NCBI RefSeq assembly: GCF_004115975.1
Contig: NZ_SDDZ01000001.1
Span: 620,001 to 684,000 of the forward strand
Origin: Gelidibacter gilvus
GTDB taxonomy: Bacteria > Bacteroidota > Bacteroidia > Flavobacteriales > Flavobacteriaceae
Direction of reading: 5' to 3'
Length of the DNA: 64,000 bases
Shown: piece by piece, positions 34,211 through 43,234 of the stretch
Position numbering within the stretch: position 1 is the first letter of the stretch
Layout: every line of letters begins with the position of its first letter
Translations under genes and position numbers: made by a program
The notes under the pieces: model-generated
What the model was told of the DNA's origin: nothing
The model's database searches: none
What the model saw: the letters and a program-made list of their open reading frames with translations, nothing else

Positions 34211-34435
34211 ATGAAATTAAACTTATTATCATGTGATTCCCAAAGGCCAGATAGAAGAGCGATAGCCCAATGTATTGTAGGAATTTCAATAGATGTTAGT
34301 GAATCTTTGGCAAATGAACTTACAGATATACTTTTAGAAGGCGATGCTGTAGAAATTGAGGTTAATGATAAAGATAGTGGTTCTGCCTTAAGATCTTTAC
34401 GGAAATTAGATATTGACTACGAATTTATAGAATGA
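34211..34435 (+). CDS. Small acidic hypothetical protein
   Basis: A 74-residue protein. Its C-terminal two thirds (ESLANELTDILLEGDAVEIE to SALRSLRKLDIDYEFIE) has a helix-strand-helix-strand pattern reminiscent of the L7/L12 C-terminal or ClpS-like fold. No firm family. It stands alone between the 115-bp repeats and a gene-poor stretch (34436-34696) where I see nothing. Confidence 0.5.
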   Translation: MKLNLLSCDSQRPDRRAIAQCIVGISIDVSESLANELTDILLEGDAVEIEVNDKDSGSALRSLRKLDIDYEFIE

Positions 34436-34696
34436 ATAAATTCTTAGGATCTTAAATAACTTTAATGTTAACCAATCTATCGTATTTATAACTGCCTTTA
34501 TGCGTTCCTGTCCTCCGTCTTTAATAATATTAAATATTCACCACCTGCAGAAAAGGGGTGCAATGCTGCATAATACCACTTACATCAAGTGTTGATTTTA
34601 TTTGGATTTCCATGATTTGGTTATGACAATTTAATCGGACTGTTTGAGATCGTTTTACTTTATCTTAAATCATGGATAAAAAATAATGTGATAAAC

Positions 34697-34837
34697 AAAA
34701 AAAAGCCCTGATTTTCATCAGAGCTTTCTTGAATTAAGTAAAAAAACCCCTTGAAGTACATAATATATATTATGCTGAAACAGCTACCTTATTTTTTTTG
34801 TAATCGCTTGTCGTACAGTCAAAACGTTCTTTGAAGA
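34697..34837 (-). pseudogene. Duplicated 3' end of an araC-family gene
   Basis: About 140 bases closely matching 49294-49435, the 3' end and terminator of the AraC gene at 49367. It encodes FKERFDCTTSDYKKNKVAVS and a stop at 34770 on the minus strand; homology is lost upstream of FKERFDC. It is a dead fragment. The two copies bracket the polysaccharide locus. The terminator stem (34704-34725, AGCTCTGAT/ATCAGGGCT, then T tract on the minus strand) is preserved. Confidence 0.8.
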
Positions 34838-35086
34838 GTTTTATTTATATGTTTGGATTCTGAAAGCAATTCACAATAAGGATTATTCCGTTGTGAAAAC
34901 ATTCAAGGTGGTATTTAAGTATATCACCTTTTTCATTTTAAATACTTGAGTACTTTTTGTTAGCCTCTATTTTATATGATATTGCCCCTTAAATAATGTC
35001 CTATTGGAATTTTGCTTACTAGATCTTTCGTTTGGTTTTTTTCGGAGTGCGATTTAATATAAGGGATTATAAAATACAAGTTACAG

Positions 35087-35116
35087 AAAAGCCATACGTT
35101 TGGGTATGGCTTTTTT
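35087..35116. terminator. Terminator hairpin after the lyase gene
   Basis: AAAAGCCATAC, loop, GTATGGCTTTTTT: a perfect stem usable in both directions, 23 bases beyond the minus-strand lyase stop. Confidence 0.7.
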
Positions 35117-35138
35117 CTATCAAAGATGAAAAATAAGG

Positions 35139-37757
35139 TTATTTCGCAACCTTTTTAGTGTCATATTTTTCTAGCCAATACAATAGGTAGGGGATATTGT
35201 TTGCGTGGGTCCATCCAAAAACGCGAAGCCCCATATTCAACTCCCAAATCGCAGCTCTATCAGAGTCTTCCGGAAGTCTTGAAATTTCCAATAAAGCATC
35301 GCTAAACTCTTTTTGAGTGGTTTTATTCGTTATGGAAATAGGCAGTTTAGATACTTTTAAGACTTCAGCTCTTTTCTGGGCTTCATTAAAATAGGCTTTA
35401 TTCCCACTCAATTCATACCCGAGAATGAGTGGATAGATGGTAGCTAAGTAAGATTCCATTTTGTGGTTCAGTGGTGGTACGTTTTTAACATATCTGGCAT
35501 GGTCAATGAGCGCCTTCTTCACTTCTTCGCTACCAGTTAATTGGTAATATTTGTACAAGCCTTGAGCTACATAGGTTTGCGAATAGCCATAACGGTCTAA
35601 TAAAATATTCCCGCCTTGTTCTTTTTGAAGGTCCAACAATATTCGTACACGATCATCAAGTTCATTCTTATATTTTTCCAATTTGGTAGCGTCATATAGT
35701 TCCATCAAATTAAGAACAGATAAATACAACCTTCTTCCGCGTAAATCGTGATCGCCCCAGATTCTCTTTATATAAGTGTCTCCAGTCATTTTGGCAACTT
35801 CCAAGGCTCTTTGGTCTCCTGTTATATAATACGAGGCAATCCACCCTTGAATCCAAACATGGGCGCTTAGGATGGCGTTCCAATGCTCGCTTGCGTGCCT
35901 GAGACCAACGCCTAAATAGGGCGTGGATTCTGGTTCGTCTAGATAGTTCCAAAAATCAATGGACTCATTGACTTCTCCTAAGTAGGTTCGTTTTTTAGGC
36001 CAATGGATATTATCGACATCCATGGTATGCTTACTCATGCTTTCAGCCATGTGATAGTATTTAGGATTGCCTGTTCGCATAAAATTTGTCCATAAACTAA
36101 AATCGGCGGTAGGCTCATTGTTAGTCCACATATGCCATTGATCATTGAAATAATAGGTTTTCATATCGCCATAATTAAACATGCCGTACCACGATTCCCA
36201 TTCTTGATTAAAGGCCATCCAATCGAACTTGTATTGTAGAGCATTTTCAAATTCTGGAAATTTAGTACTGTAAGGCGCCATGTTTCCATAAACTTTGGAG
36301 TCGGTATACCATTTTGGGCTTGCATGCGCAATAGGAGGATCTAAAACATAATCCATCGTATTTTCAATGACGTCGATTTTCTCTGCAGTATGAAAGAAAT
36401 AAATAAACTCTGTTGTTTTTGAAATTCCTTGAGCGAAGTTTGCTAACATTTCACTGTCTATTTTTGTGTTTGCCCGTTCAAAACTCATCGGGTCAATACT
36501 GGCAGGCCATATATATGCATTAACCGAGTTTCTGGTAGGATCAATTTCTAATTCTTTAGGATATTCTTGAAGAAAGTTTTTAATACCCACACTAATTCCT
36601 TTTGATCGATCTGAAACATCAATCCAACCTTTTGCTCTTTCTGCATTTACGAGAGGAGATTCACCCTTGAAAATCGTTGCAGAAAATCCTTTTTCTTTTT
36701 CCATGGACGTGGAGGTTTCCATAGCCTTCTTTTGTTGAGGACCTATTTGTAAAACTCCCATTTTCATATTGGCAAGTGGCGCATTAAAGGCATCGTATGC
36801 TTGGGTGGTATGTAAATCCCTGTCGGTATTGGTTGATGTAGAAAACTGAACCTCTTTATCTAAATGGTAATTAAAAGTTAAACCACATCCAGCAATTTGA
36901 TCATTAGGTTGGGTCCAGCCTATGTCATCAGTTGAAGCTTCTGAAATAATGTTTTTATTTTGAGTGGCAATATTGGCATATTCACCTTCTTGAATTTTAT
37001 GTTTATCTGGTACACCTGTATAAGTAAGCGTGTGCATTACTTTAATGTAACTCTTTCCCGCATAGGCGTGAATTCTTATTGTGAAAGGCGAATCGTTATT
37101 GTCACCTTGATTATATTTATATGTGCCCTCTATTCTAAATATGGTATGTAAAGGTCCGGAGCCTTTTTCTCTGAAAACTTCATTGACAATGGCTTTTGAA
37201 AGATCAATTCCAGAATCGTCTAAAATATCCAGAAAAGTACCTCTGTAGTTTTCCGGTGCAGAAGCAATCAATTCATCATTTGAGTACTCTTTGTCACCGT
37301 TTTTATCTATATATACTTCATCTAAAAATCCATGTCCTTTCTTATTAATATTAAACTTTAAGGTCCCAGTATTTACTGAAATACCTCCAGTAGGTCTCAT
37401 ATTGTTTGTAGAAACAATTCGGTTCTCTGGTTCCATAGGATAGATGCCTTCACCATATTCCAAAGTATAATCAGATGCTTCATCTGCAAAAAAGAAAACC
37501 CAAATCCATTTAATACTGTTGTCTGCCGGTTCCCATGTTGTGACTTCTGTAGTTTGTGATAGAATTTCTTTCCCTTTACTATTTAACATTCTAACATTAT
37601 CAACTGAAAACAATTCACCTTTCGGGAACGGAATTCCTAAGGTTATCGGAGCTCCCTTTTTATTGTTTTCAATTTTTATAGGTATTTGTTTTTGGATTGC
37701 CGCACTAAGATTAAATGTTATGATTAGTGCTAACAACAATAATATTCTATTTTTCAT
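35139..37757 (-). CDS. PcRGLX/YetA-like exo-rhamnogalacturonan lyase family protein
   Basis: An 872-residue secreted protein with signal peptide MKNRILLLLALIITFNLSAA. The order fits the PcRGLX/YetA family (CAZy PL26-like): an N-terminal RIFT barrel (KGAPITLGIPFPKGEL, IKWIWVFFF), a central beta-sandwich (SVGIKNFLQEYPKEL, YIWPASIDPMSFER), and a C-terminal alpha/alpha toroid (WTNFMRTGNPKYYHMAES, ASEHWNAILSAHVWIQGW). Family members release unsaturated galacturonosyl-rhamnose from rhamnogalacturonan. Similarity is recognised by pattern only, so the substrate is provisional. It is the last gene of the SusC/SusD operon, following the ROK kinase. Confidence 0.7.
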   Translation of the reverse strand: MKNRILLLLALIITFNLSAAIQKQIPIKIENNKKGAPITLGIPFPKGELFSVDNVRMLNSKGKEILSQTTEVTTWEPADNSIKWIWVFFFADEASDYTLEYGEGIYPMEPENRIVSTNNMRPTGGISVNTGTLKFNINKKGHGFLDEVYIDKNGDKEYSNDELIASAPENYRGTFLDILDDSGIDLSKAIVNEVFREKGSGPLHTIFRIEGTYKYNQGDNNDSPFTIRIHAYAGKSYIKVMHTLTYTGVPDKHKIQEGEYANIATQNKNIISEASTDDIGWTQPNDQIAGCGLTFNYHLDKEVQFSTSTNTDRDLHTTQAYDAFNAPLANMKMGVLQIGPQQKKAMETSTSMEKEKGFSATIFKGESPLVNAERAKGWIDVSDRSKGISVGIKNFLQEYPKELEIDPTRNSVNAYIWPASIDPMSFERANTKIDSEMLANFAQGISKTTEFIYFFHTAEKIDVIENTMDYVLDPPIAHASPKWYTDSKVYGNMAPYSTKFPEFENALQYKFDWMAFNQEWESWYGMFNYGDMKTYYFNDQWHMWTNNEPTADFSLWTNFMRTGNPKYYHMAESMSKHTMDVDNIHWPKKRTYLGEVNESIDFWNYLDEPESTPYLGVGLRHASEHWNAILSAHVWIQGWIASYYITGDQRALEVAKMTGDTYIKRIWGDHDLRGRRLYLSVLNLMELYDATKLEKYKNELDDRVRILLDLQKEQGGNILLDRYGYSQTYVAQGLYKYYQLTGSEEVKKALIDHARYVKNVPPLNHKMESYLATIYPLILGYELSGNKAYFNEAQKRAEVLKVSKLPISITNKTTQKEFSDALLEISRLPEDSDRAAIWELNMGLRVFGWTHANNIPYLLYWLEKYDTKKVAK

Positions 37758-37764
37758 ATGCTAT

Positions 37765-38619
37765 TTATATCGTATTATTATTTGATTTTTGGATGCACAA
37801 AGACGCTGCACCTAATATTGCCGATCCTTTTGTAGTGGATACTTCAATTACTAAATTTTCGATTTGTTTTTGATAAGCAAAAGAATTTAAGCTTTCAAAC
37901 ATTGAGTCTTTAAAATAAGGATAGGCCTTACTAATAGAGCCTCCTAAAATAATGGCTTCTGGAGCGAACAAATACAGGATATATATAAGGGTTTCACCCA
38001 AATGCTTTCCATATTCTTTAAAAGCTTCCAATGCTAATTTTTGTCCTTTTCGTGCATTTGTTGCCACATCTTTAGCGGTTGAATTATAATGTTGGGAAAA
38101 GAAGAAACTTCCAGCATAGTTTTCGATAATACTATCTTTATAGGGCAGCATTCCTATTTCGCCAGCCCCACAAAGCACACCGTTATAAAGCGCTCTATTG
38201 ATAATGATGCCCATCCCAACACCTGTGCCCAATGAAAGTCCTATAACATTGGCGTACTTCTTGGCTTCACCATAAGTAAATTCTCCTAAAGCGAAACAAT
38301 TGGCATCATTGTTTATAAAAACCGGGAGATTGAATTCTTTTTCAAGTATTTTTTTTAACGGAATTTCCTTCCAAGCGGGAATGTTTTGCACGTCATACAC
38401 AATTCCATTGACAGGATCTACTACTGCAGGAACGCCAACCCCAATGGCGTCAACTTTTGAGCTCAGATTCTGGCGTATAATTTGTATCAAATTTTTCAGA
38501 GTGACATCGGCAGTTGCAGTGCTGTCGACTGAAATCTGAGCTTCATTTTTAATGGAATTACCTTGAATTGTTCCAACATTAATTGTCGTTCCTCCAATAT
38601 CTACACCTAATATGTCCAT
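37765..38619 (-). CDS. ROK-family sugar kinase
   Basis: A 284-residue ROK protein that phosphorylates a hexose or amino sugar in the cytosol. The ATP loop is DIGGTTINVGTI, the catalytic region INNDANCFALGE, and GLSLGTGVGMGI the phosphate motif. The usual zinc-binding CxCGxxGCxE motif is absent (GAGEIGMLPYKDSIIENYAG instead), as in a subgroup of Bacteroidota ROK kinases. No HTH is present, so it is an enzyme rather than a repressor. It lies between the permease and lyase genes and probably traps the sugar released by the locus. Confidence 0.87.
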   Translation of the reverse strand: MDILGVDIGGTTINVGTIQGNSIKNEAQISVDSTATADVTLKNLIQIIRQNLSSKVDAIGVGVPAVVDPVNGIVYDVQNIPAWKEIPLKKILEKEFNLPVFINNDANCFALGEFTYGEAKKYANVIGLSLGTGVGMGIIINRALYNGVLCGAGEIGMLPYKDSIIENYAGSFFFSQHYNSTAKDVATNARKGQKLALEAFKEYGKHLGETLIYILYLFAPEAIILGGSISKAYPYFKDSMFESLNSFAYQKQIENLVIEVSTTKGSAILGAASLCIQKSNNNTI

Positions 38620-38629
38620 AATCCCTATT

Positions 38630-39892
38630 TTAATTGCTTTTCTTAAGGTTAATGGTTTTGTTATTTACTAAAGGCTTGGCCCAGAATCCAATAGATAGAA
38701 TGAACAGTAAAGGAATGATAAGGAAAAACAATGCTGCTCTTAAACTTATAAGTTCACCCAACCAACCAACGATAAAAGGAACAATAGCACCGCCAGCTAT
38801 CCCAGTACATAAAATTCCTGATAGAGATCCGTGGTGACTGGTAACAGAATTAAGTGCCAAAGAGAAAATAATGGACCACATCACTGAGATAAAAAACCCA
38901 ATTAGAGGAAAAGCTATTAATGCTACATTAAGAGAGCCAGTAATAGCTACTATAACTGTAACGATGGTAATTGCAGTCGCCAAAATAAGGAGCTTTCTAC
39001 TATCCATAACTTTTAAAAGCAATAGCCCTAAAAGACAGCCTATAGTGAGCATTGCCCAGAAATATGAAACTGTATCTGCACCAATGGTTTGTGCGTCAAC
39101 ATTATGATACTCCAATAAGAATTGAGAGATCCAGCTGCCTATACCTTGCTCAGTACCTACATAACAGAAGATTCCTAAAAAATAAAGTATGGTCCACTTA
39201 TTTTTCAAAAGACTCATATAAGAGCTTTTATCTCCAGCTCTTTCATCTTCATTTTTTTCAACTTGTGGGTACTTAATAAAAAGAACCACAATCAGCATGA
39301 TCAATGCAATAAATGAAAAGACAAAATATAAGGATACCCAAGGCAAGTCTGACGGAACAAAGTCTCTCAATAATCCAGCAACGGATTGTGAATTTGAACT
39401 GACATCACTTACTAAATACTTATATAAATAAGGACTTGCAAAAGACGCCAAACCAAATACCAGTTGTGCCAATACCGAATTGAATGCAAAATGTTCTTCG
39501 CCTCCAGCAACTCTAAGCATTGGGTTAATAACAACTTGGAGGACCGCCATACAACATCCCAAACTAAATAAGGTGATGGTAAAAGTGATATAGCTCGGGT
39601 TGATCGCAAACAAAAATGAAGCGAGGGTCATTACAAAAAATGACGCTACCAATAAGGTTTTATTGCCATATTTTTCTGATAGAAAACCAGCAGGAATGGA
39701 CATTACGCCATAAGCAATAAAAAATGAAAATGGGAGTAAGCCAGTTAGAGTTAGGCTTAAATCAAAACTCTGTTTAACATCTACAATTATAGAGTTAAGA
39801 ATATTTGTTATAAAAGAAATTACAAAGAAAACTAACATTACTAATAATATGATATGGTAGAATCTCTTTGTTGCTTTGTCTTGGTTCGTCAT
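38630..39892 (-). CDS. Sugar MFS permease (FucP-like)
   Basis: A 420-residue transporter with twelve predicted membrane helices and the fucose/glucose-galactose permease layout: SFFIAYGVMSIPAGFLSEKYG for helix 2 and its loop, and VLQVVINPMLRVAGGEEHFAF for the conserved NPxxxxxG-like helix 4 motif. It probably imports the sugar freed in the periplasm by proton symport. It is in a run with the PIG-L deacetylases and the ROK kinase, so uptake and phosphorylation are co-encoded. Confidence 0.88.
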   Translation of the reverse strand: MTNQDKATKRFYHIILLVMLVFFVISFITNILNSIIVDVKQSFDLSLTLTGLLPFSFFIAYGVMSIPAGFLSEKYGNKTLLVASFFVMTLASFLFAINPSYITFTITLFSLGCCMAVLQVVINPMLRVAGGEEHFAFNSVLAQLVFGLASFASPYLYKYLVSDVSSNSQSVAGLLRDFVPSDLPWVSLYFVFSFIALIMLIVVLFIKYPQVEKNEDERAGDKSSYMSLLKNKWTILYFLGIFCYVGTEQGIGSWISQFLLEYHNVDAQTIGADTVSYFWAMLTIGCLLGLLLLKVMDSRKLLILATAITIVTVIVAITGSLNVALIAFPLIGFFISVMWSIIFSLALNSVTSHHGSLSGILCTGIAGGAIVPFIVGWLGELISLRAALFFLIIPLLFILSIGFWAKPLVNNKTINLKKSN

Positions 39893-39943
39893 GTTCAGTT
39901 ATTAATTTTAGTTGGATAGTTAGGTGTTAATGTTGTAGTGCTT

Positions 39944-40834
39944 TTATTGCTTTAGCATTGGAAAGAAGTGTTTAATTTCTTCTTCAGTAGGCTGTTTGCC
40001 ATACTCACAGATTTCAAAGAACTCTACGTTTTTTACTTTGGACGTATCGGCATTTGGATACCACTTTTTTAAAGCCTCTAAGCCGGTCTTATCTAGTGGT
40101 CTTCCCTTCAGAAAAACATTCTTCATCCATTCTAAACGTTCGTTTTCTCCTTTAGGAATCGTATTCATATCCATTCCCATAACCCATGGCATCCATTCAA
40201 ATACTTGTGACTCATGTGCTGCAAAGGCTCTTTGCTTTTGTTCCATAACATCATCTATAACCACAGCGATGTCTTTAGAAAAAGGATAGGGTTTTTGAAA
40301 GTTATCTTGCATATACAAAAAGATTGGATTCTTTTTTAACGGTGGTGTATCTGGTGCGACATTTGGAACAATAACTAAGTAGGCAGCGTCTTGAACCGCA
40401 ATCCCGGCATTTCTATGATCCGGATGATAATCATTAGGTCGTAGTCCAAGAACAATATCTGCATCCCACTCTCTAATGGCTCTAATGACTTGATGCCTGA
40501 CCGCTAAGGTTGGAAATAATTCGGCGTCATGGTTATCTAAAACCTGATACTCAATGCCTAATATTTCTCCAGCTTTTTGAGCTTCCGCTCGTCTTCTTTT
40601 TCCTAATACGCCACCTCCCATATCTTGATGCCCAGCATCACCATTGGTAAGCGCAAGAAATTTGACCTTGTGACCAAGTTTAGCATATAATGCCGCTGTT
40701 CCACCAACACCAAAATCACAATCGTCAGGGTGAGCCCCAATGGCAATAATTCTTAACGGTGCATTCGTTTTCTCTTGAGCAAAGGTGTGAAGGCTCATAA
40801 AAAGGGTGAATAATAAAAATGCTATTTTTTTCAT
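39944..40834 (-). CDS. Secreted PIG-L/LmbE-family deacetylase, copy 1
   Basis: A 296-residue metallo-deacetylase with a signal peptide (MKKIAFLLFTLFMSLHTFAQ). The zinc motif is AIGAHPDDCDFG (H35, D37, D38), and the third ligand is in DYHPDHR. TNGDAGHQDMGGG and RRAEAQKAGEILG complete the family pattern. PIG-L enzymes remove N-acetyl groups from GlcNAc-type residues. It lies 12 bases from a paralogue of the same length, clearly a tandem duplication. The product would be deacetylated sugar in the periplasm. Confidence 0.88.
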   Translation of the reverse strand: MKKIAFLLFTLFMSLHTFAQEKTNAPLRIIAIGAHPDDCDFGVGGTAALYAKLGHKVKFLALTNGDAGHQDMGGGVLGKRRRAEAQKAGEILGIEYQVLDNHDAELFPTLAVRHQVIRAIREWDADIVLGLRPNDYHPDHRNAGIAVQDAAYLVIVPNVAPDTPPLKKNPIFLYMQDNFQKPYPFSKDIAVVIDDVMEQKQRAFAAHESQVFEWMPWVMGMDMNTIPKGENERLEWMKNVFLKGRPLDKTGLEALKKWYPNADTSKVKNVEFFEICEYGKQPTEEEIKHFFPMLKQ

Positions 40835-40845
40835 CGTGTTATATT

Positions 40846-41739
40846 TTAGTTATTTAACATTGGGAAAAGCCGTCTGATGTCTTCGTAAGTAGGTTGTTTT
40901 CCGTATTCGCACACTTCAAAAGATTCCACATGTTTGGCCTTATTTGCTTTTTCTGATCCGTACCATTTCGTTAAAGACGCTCTCGCATTATCAGAAACCG
41001 GCCTGCTCCAACCTTTAATGAGAAATTCTCTTTTTTCCTTTTCACTTTTAGGAACTTCTGATAGTCTTCCTGCAGTCCAAGGTAACCATTCGTAAAACTG
41101 GGATGGGTGTGCATCCAAAGCATCCATTTTTTGATCAAAAACACTGGTAATATCAACAGTGATATCTGCTTTAAATGGCGTTGGTTTTTGAAAATGATCC
41201 TGTAGGTAGAGAAAAACTGGATTCTTTTTTAAAGGTGGCGTATCTGGCGTGACATTAGGAACGATAACCAAATAAGCTGCATCTTGAACCAAAACGCCAG
41301 TATATCTATGGTCTGGATGATAATCTACAGGTCTATGTGTAAGTACCACATCGGCATTCCATTGTCTTATTTCTCTAATAATTTGATGTCTGACTTCAAG
41401 GGTTGGGAACAGTTCGCCATCATGATTATCCAGTACGGTATATTCTATCCCTAATCTCTTTCCTGCTTCCTGTGCCTCAGCGCGTCTAATTCTTGCAAGA
41501 TGACCACCTCCTTTTTCATAATGGCCTGCATCGCCGTTGGTGACGGATACAAATTTAACTCGGTGTCCCATCTGGGCAAACAGTGCCGCTGTTCCACCCA
41601 TTTTATTGTCACAATCATCGGGATGCGCTCCAAATACAATAATATTTAGCGGCTCATTCACTTTTTCTTGTGCAGTGGTGGTTGTAAGGCTAAAAATAAA
41701 GCACGATGAAACCATCAATTGAATAATTTTATTTTTCAA
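40846..41739 (-). CDS. Secreted PIG-L/LmbE-family deacetylase, copy 2
   Basis: A 297-residue paralogue of the neighbouring deacetylase with a signal peptide ending TTTAQ. It has zinc motif VFGAHPDDCDNKMGG, second motif VDYHPDHRYTG, and the same RRAEAQEAG helix. It diverges most in the C-terminal third (LSEVPKSEKEKREFLIKGWS), so substrate range may differ. It is the first enzyme after SusD in the operon. Confidence 0.88.
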   Translation of the reverse strand: MKNKIIQLMVSSCFIFSLTTTTAQEKVNEPLNIIVFGAHPDDCDNKMGGTAALFAQMGHRVKFVSVTNGDAGHYEKGGGHLARIRRAEAQEAGKRLGIEYTVLDNHDGELFPTLEVRHQIIREIRQWNADVVLTHRPVDYHPDHRYTGVLVQDAAYLVIVPNVTPDTPPLKKNPVFLYLQDHFQKPTPFKADITVDITSVFDQKMDALDAHPSQFYEWLPWTAGRLSEVPKSEKEKREFLIKGWSRPVSDNARASLTKWYGSEKANKAKHVESFEVCEYGKQPTYEDIRRLFPMLNN

Positions 41740-41822
41740 AATCTAAAATTTAGAGGTTAAATTAAGATGTCAATAAAAATTAGTCACACACAATAGTCGT
41801 GTGTGACCAATTCCAATGGCGT

Positions 41823-43217
41823 TTAGTTTGTGTTTTGAACAAAACTTGTATTAATATCCATTTCTCTTTGTGGTATGAAGAATAAGCTTCTAACCGAAGA
41901 TTCTGCAATGAATGGTTCTGCTTCGTGAATTTTTTTAGCCGCTACCCCAAATCTTTTTAAATCTGGCCATCTATGGTTCTCAAAAGCTAATTCTACTTGT
42001 CTTTCATGAAGCAACTTTTCAGCAAAAGTACCAGGAGTAGATGCGTCAATATCTGCCAAACCTGCTCTTGTTCTTACTTCATTAATTAAATCGTAAGCTT
42101 CAGGAGATTCGCCTAAAGCTTCAGCAAGCATTAAAAGTACATCTGCATATCTGAATACTACAAAGTTATTGTCTGCATCATTTTCAGTTGGTGGATCACT
42201 CCAGTATTTTTTGATATACTTAGCTACCACCGTGGCGCCTGCAGCATTGACATAGGTGGTTCCTAAAGAAGGGTCCAATCTCAAATCGCCTGGAGCGTAG
42301 GCCGCTACCAATGCGTCTGTTGGTCTGTTTCTACCAAAACCTTGACCTGTCTGTAAAAATGCGTTAGGAGAAAAATCGTTAGTAAATGAACTACCTTGAC
42401 CTATCCCACCACTCATAAATTCGACTTCAAAAATAGATTCCTTGTTATTTTCGTTGGCCTGTCCCCATAGATTAGAATAATCACTCACTAATTCATAGCC
42501 ATAGGACGTTATAATCCGTCTTAAGGCTACTTCAGCTTCGGATTTTTTGTTGAGCGTCAATAAAACCTTTGCCAATAAAGTTGCAGCTGCACCTTTAGTA
42601 GCTCTACCTTTATCTCCAACAGAATAAGAAACTGATAAATTACTTTCAGCTAATGCTAAATCTGCGCTTATCTGAGTTAAAACTGTTGTCGCATCCACTT
42701 GAGTTAATTCATCTCCTACAGTAAATGGTGTTAATTGCAATGGGATATTTCCATAAGCTACGGCTAGGTGATAATACATAAGCGATCTTAAAAATAAGGC
42801 TTCGCCAATAATTCTATTCTTAACATCCGCATTCATTTGTATGCCATCAATGCGATCTAAGATGACGTTACAATTTGCAATAACAGCGTAAGAACCCATC
42901 CATGCAGCAGTAATCTGTTCATTTAAAGGGTCTTCCGTGAATGCATTAATTTCAGCATATACTCTTGCTAAACCGGTAGCATCTGGACCTTGATCGGTGT
43001 TGTCACTTCTCATTTCAAACATTGTCCAATAGCCTCGTCCATAGACACCGTTGTCTTGTAGACCAGCATAACTGGCGTTAATAGCTGAAATGAAGTCGTT
43101 TTCGGTGTTATAAAAGTCTGCCTCGTTTCGGTTAGAAATAGGTGCTAAGTCAGTAAAATCACTACTGCAAGAACTTAAGACTACCATTGATAGAAATACT
43201 ATAATTATATTTTTCAT
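41823..43217 (-). CDS. SusD/RagB-family surface glycan-binding lipoprotein
   Basis: A 464-residue outer-membrane lipoprotein with signal and lipobox VVLSSCSSDF. The SusD fold is recognised from the N-terminal DFYNTENDFISAINASYAGLQ and the C-terminal VFRYADVLLMLAEALGE and LLHERQVELAFENHRWPDLKR. It binds oligosaccharide and forms a lid on the SusC pore. It follows susC by 17 bases and precedes the deacetylases. Confidence 0.94.
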   Translation of the reverse strand: MKNIIIVFLSMVVLSSCSSDFTDLAPISNRNEADFYNTENDFISAINASYAGLQDNGVYGRGYWTMFEMRSDNTDQGPDATGLARVYAEINAFTEDPLNEQITAAWMGSYAVIANCNVILDRIDGIQMNADVKNRIIGEALFLRSLMYYHLAVAYGNIPLQLTPFTVGDELTQVDATTVLTQISADLALAESNLSVSYSVGDKGRATKGAAATLLAKVLLTLNKKSEAEVALRRIITSYGYELVSDYSNLWGQANENNKESIFEVEFMSGGIGQGSSFTNDFSPNAFLQTGQGFGRNRPTDALVAAYAPGDLRLDPSLGTTYVNAAGATVVAKYIKKYWSDPPTENDADNNFVVFRYADVLLMLAEALGESPEAYDLINEVRTRAGLADIDASTPGTFAEKLLHERQVELAFENHRWPDLKRFGVAAKKIHEAEPFIAESSVRSLFFIPQREMDINTSFVQNTN

Positions 43218-43234
43218 TTTATTTCGTTTTTAAG

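Noticed and set aside
37765-38619. ROK transcriptional repressor
   Set aside because: No N-terminal HTH; the protein begins directly at the ATP-binding motif.
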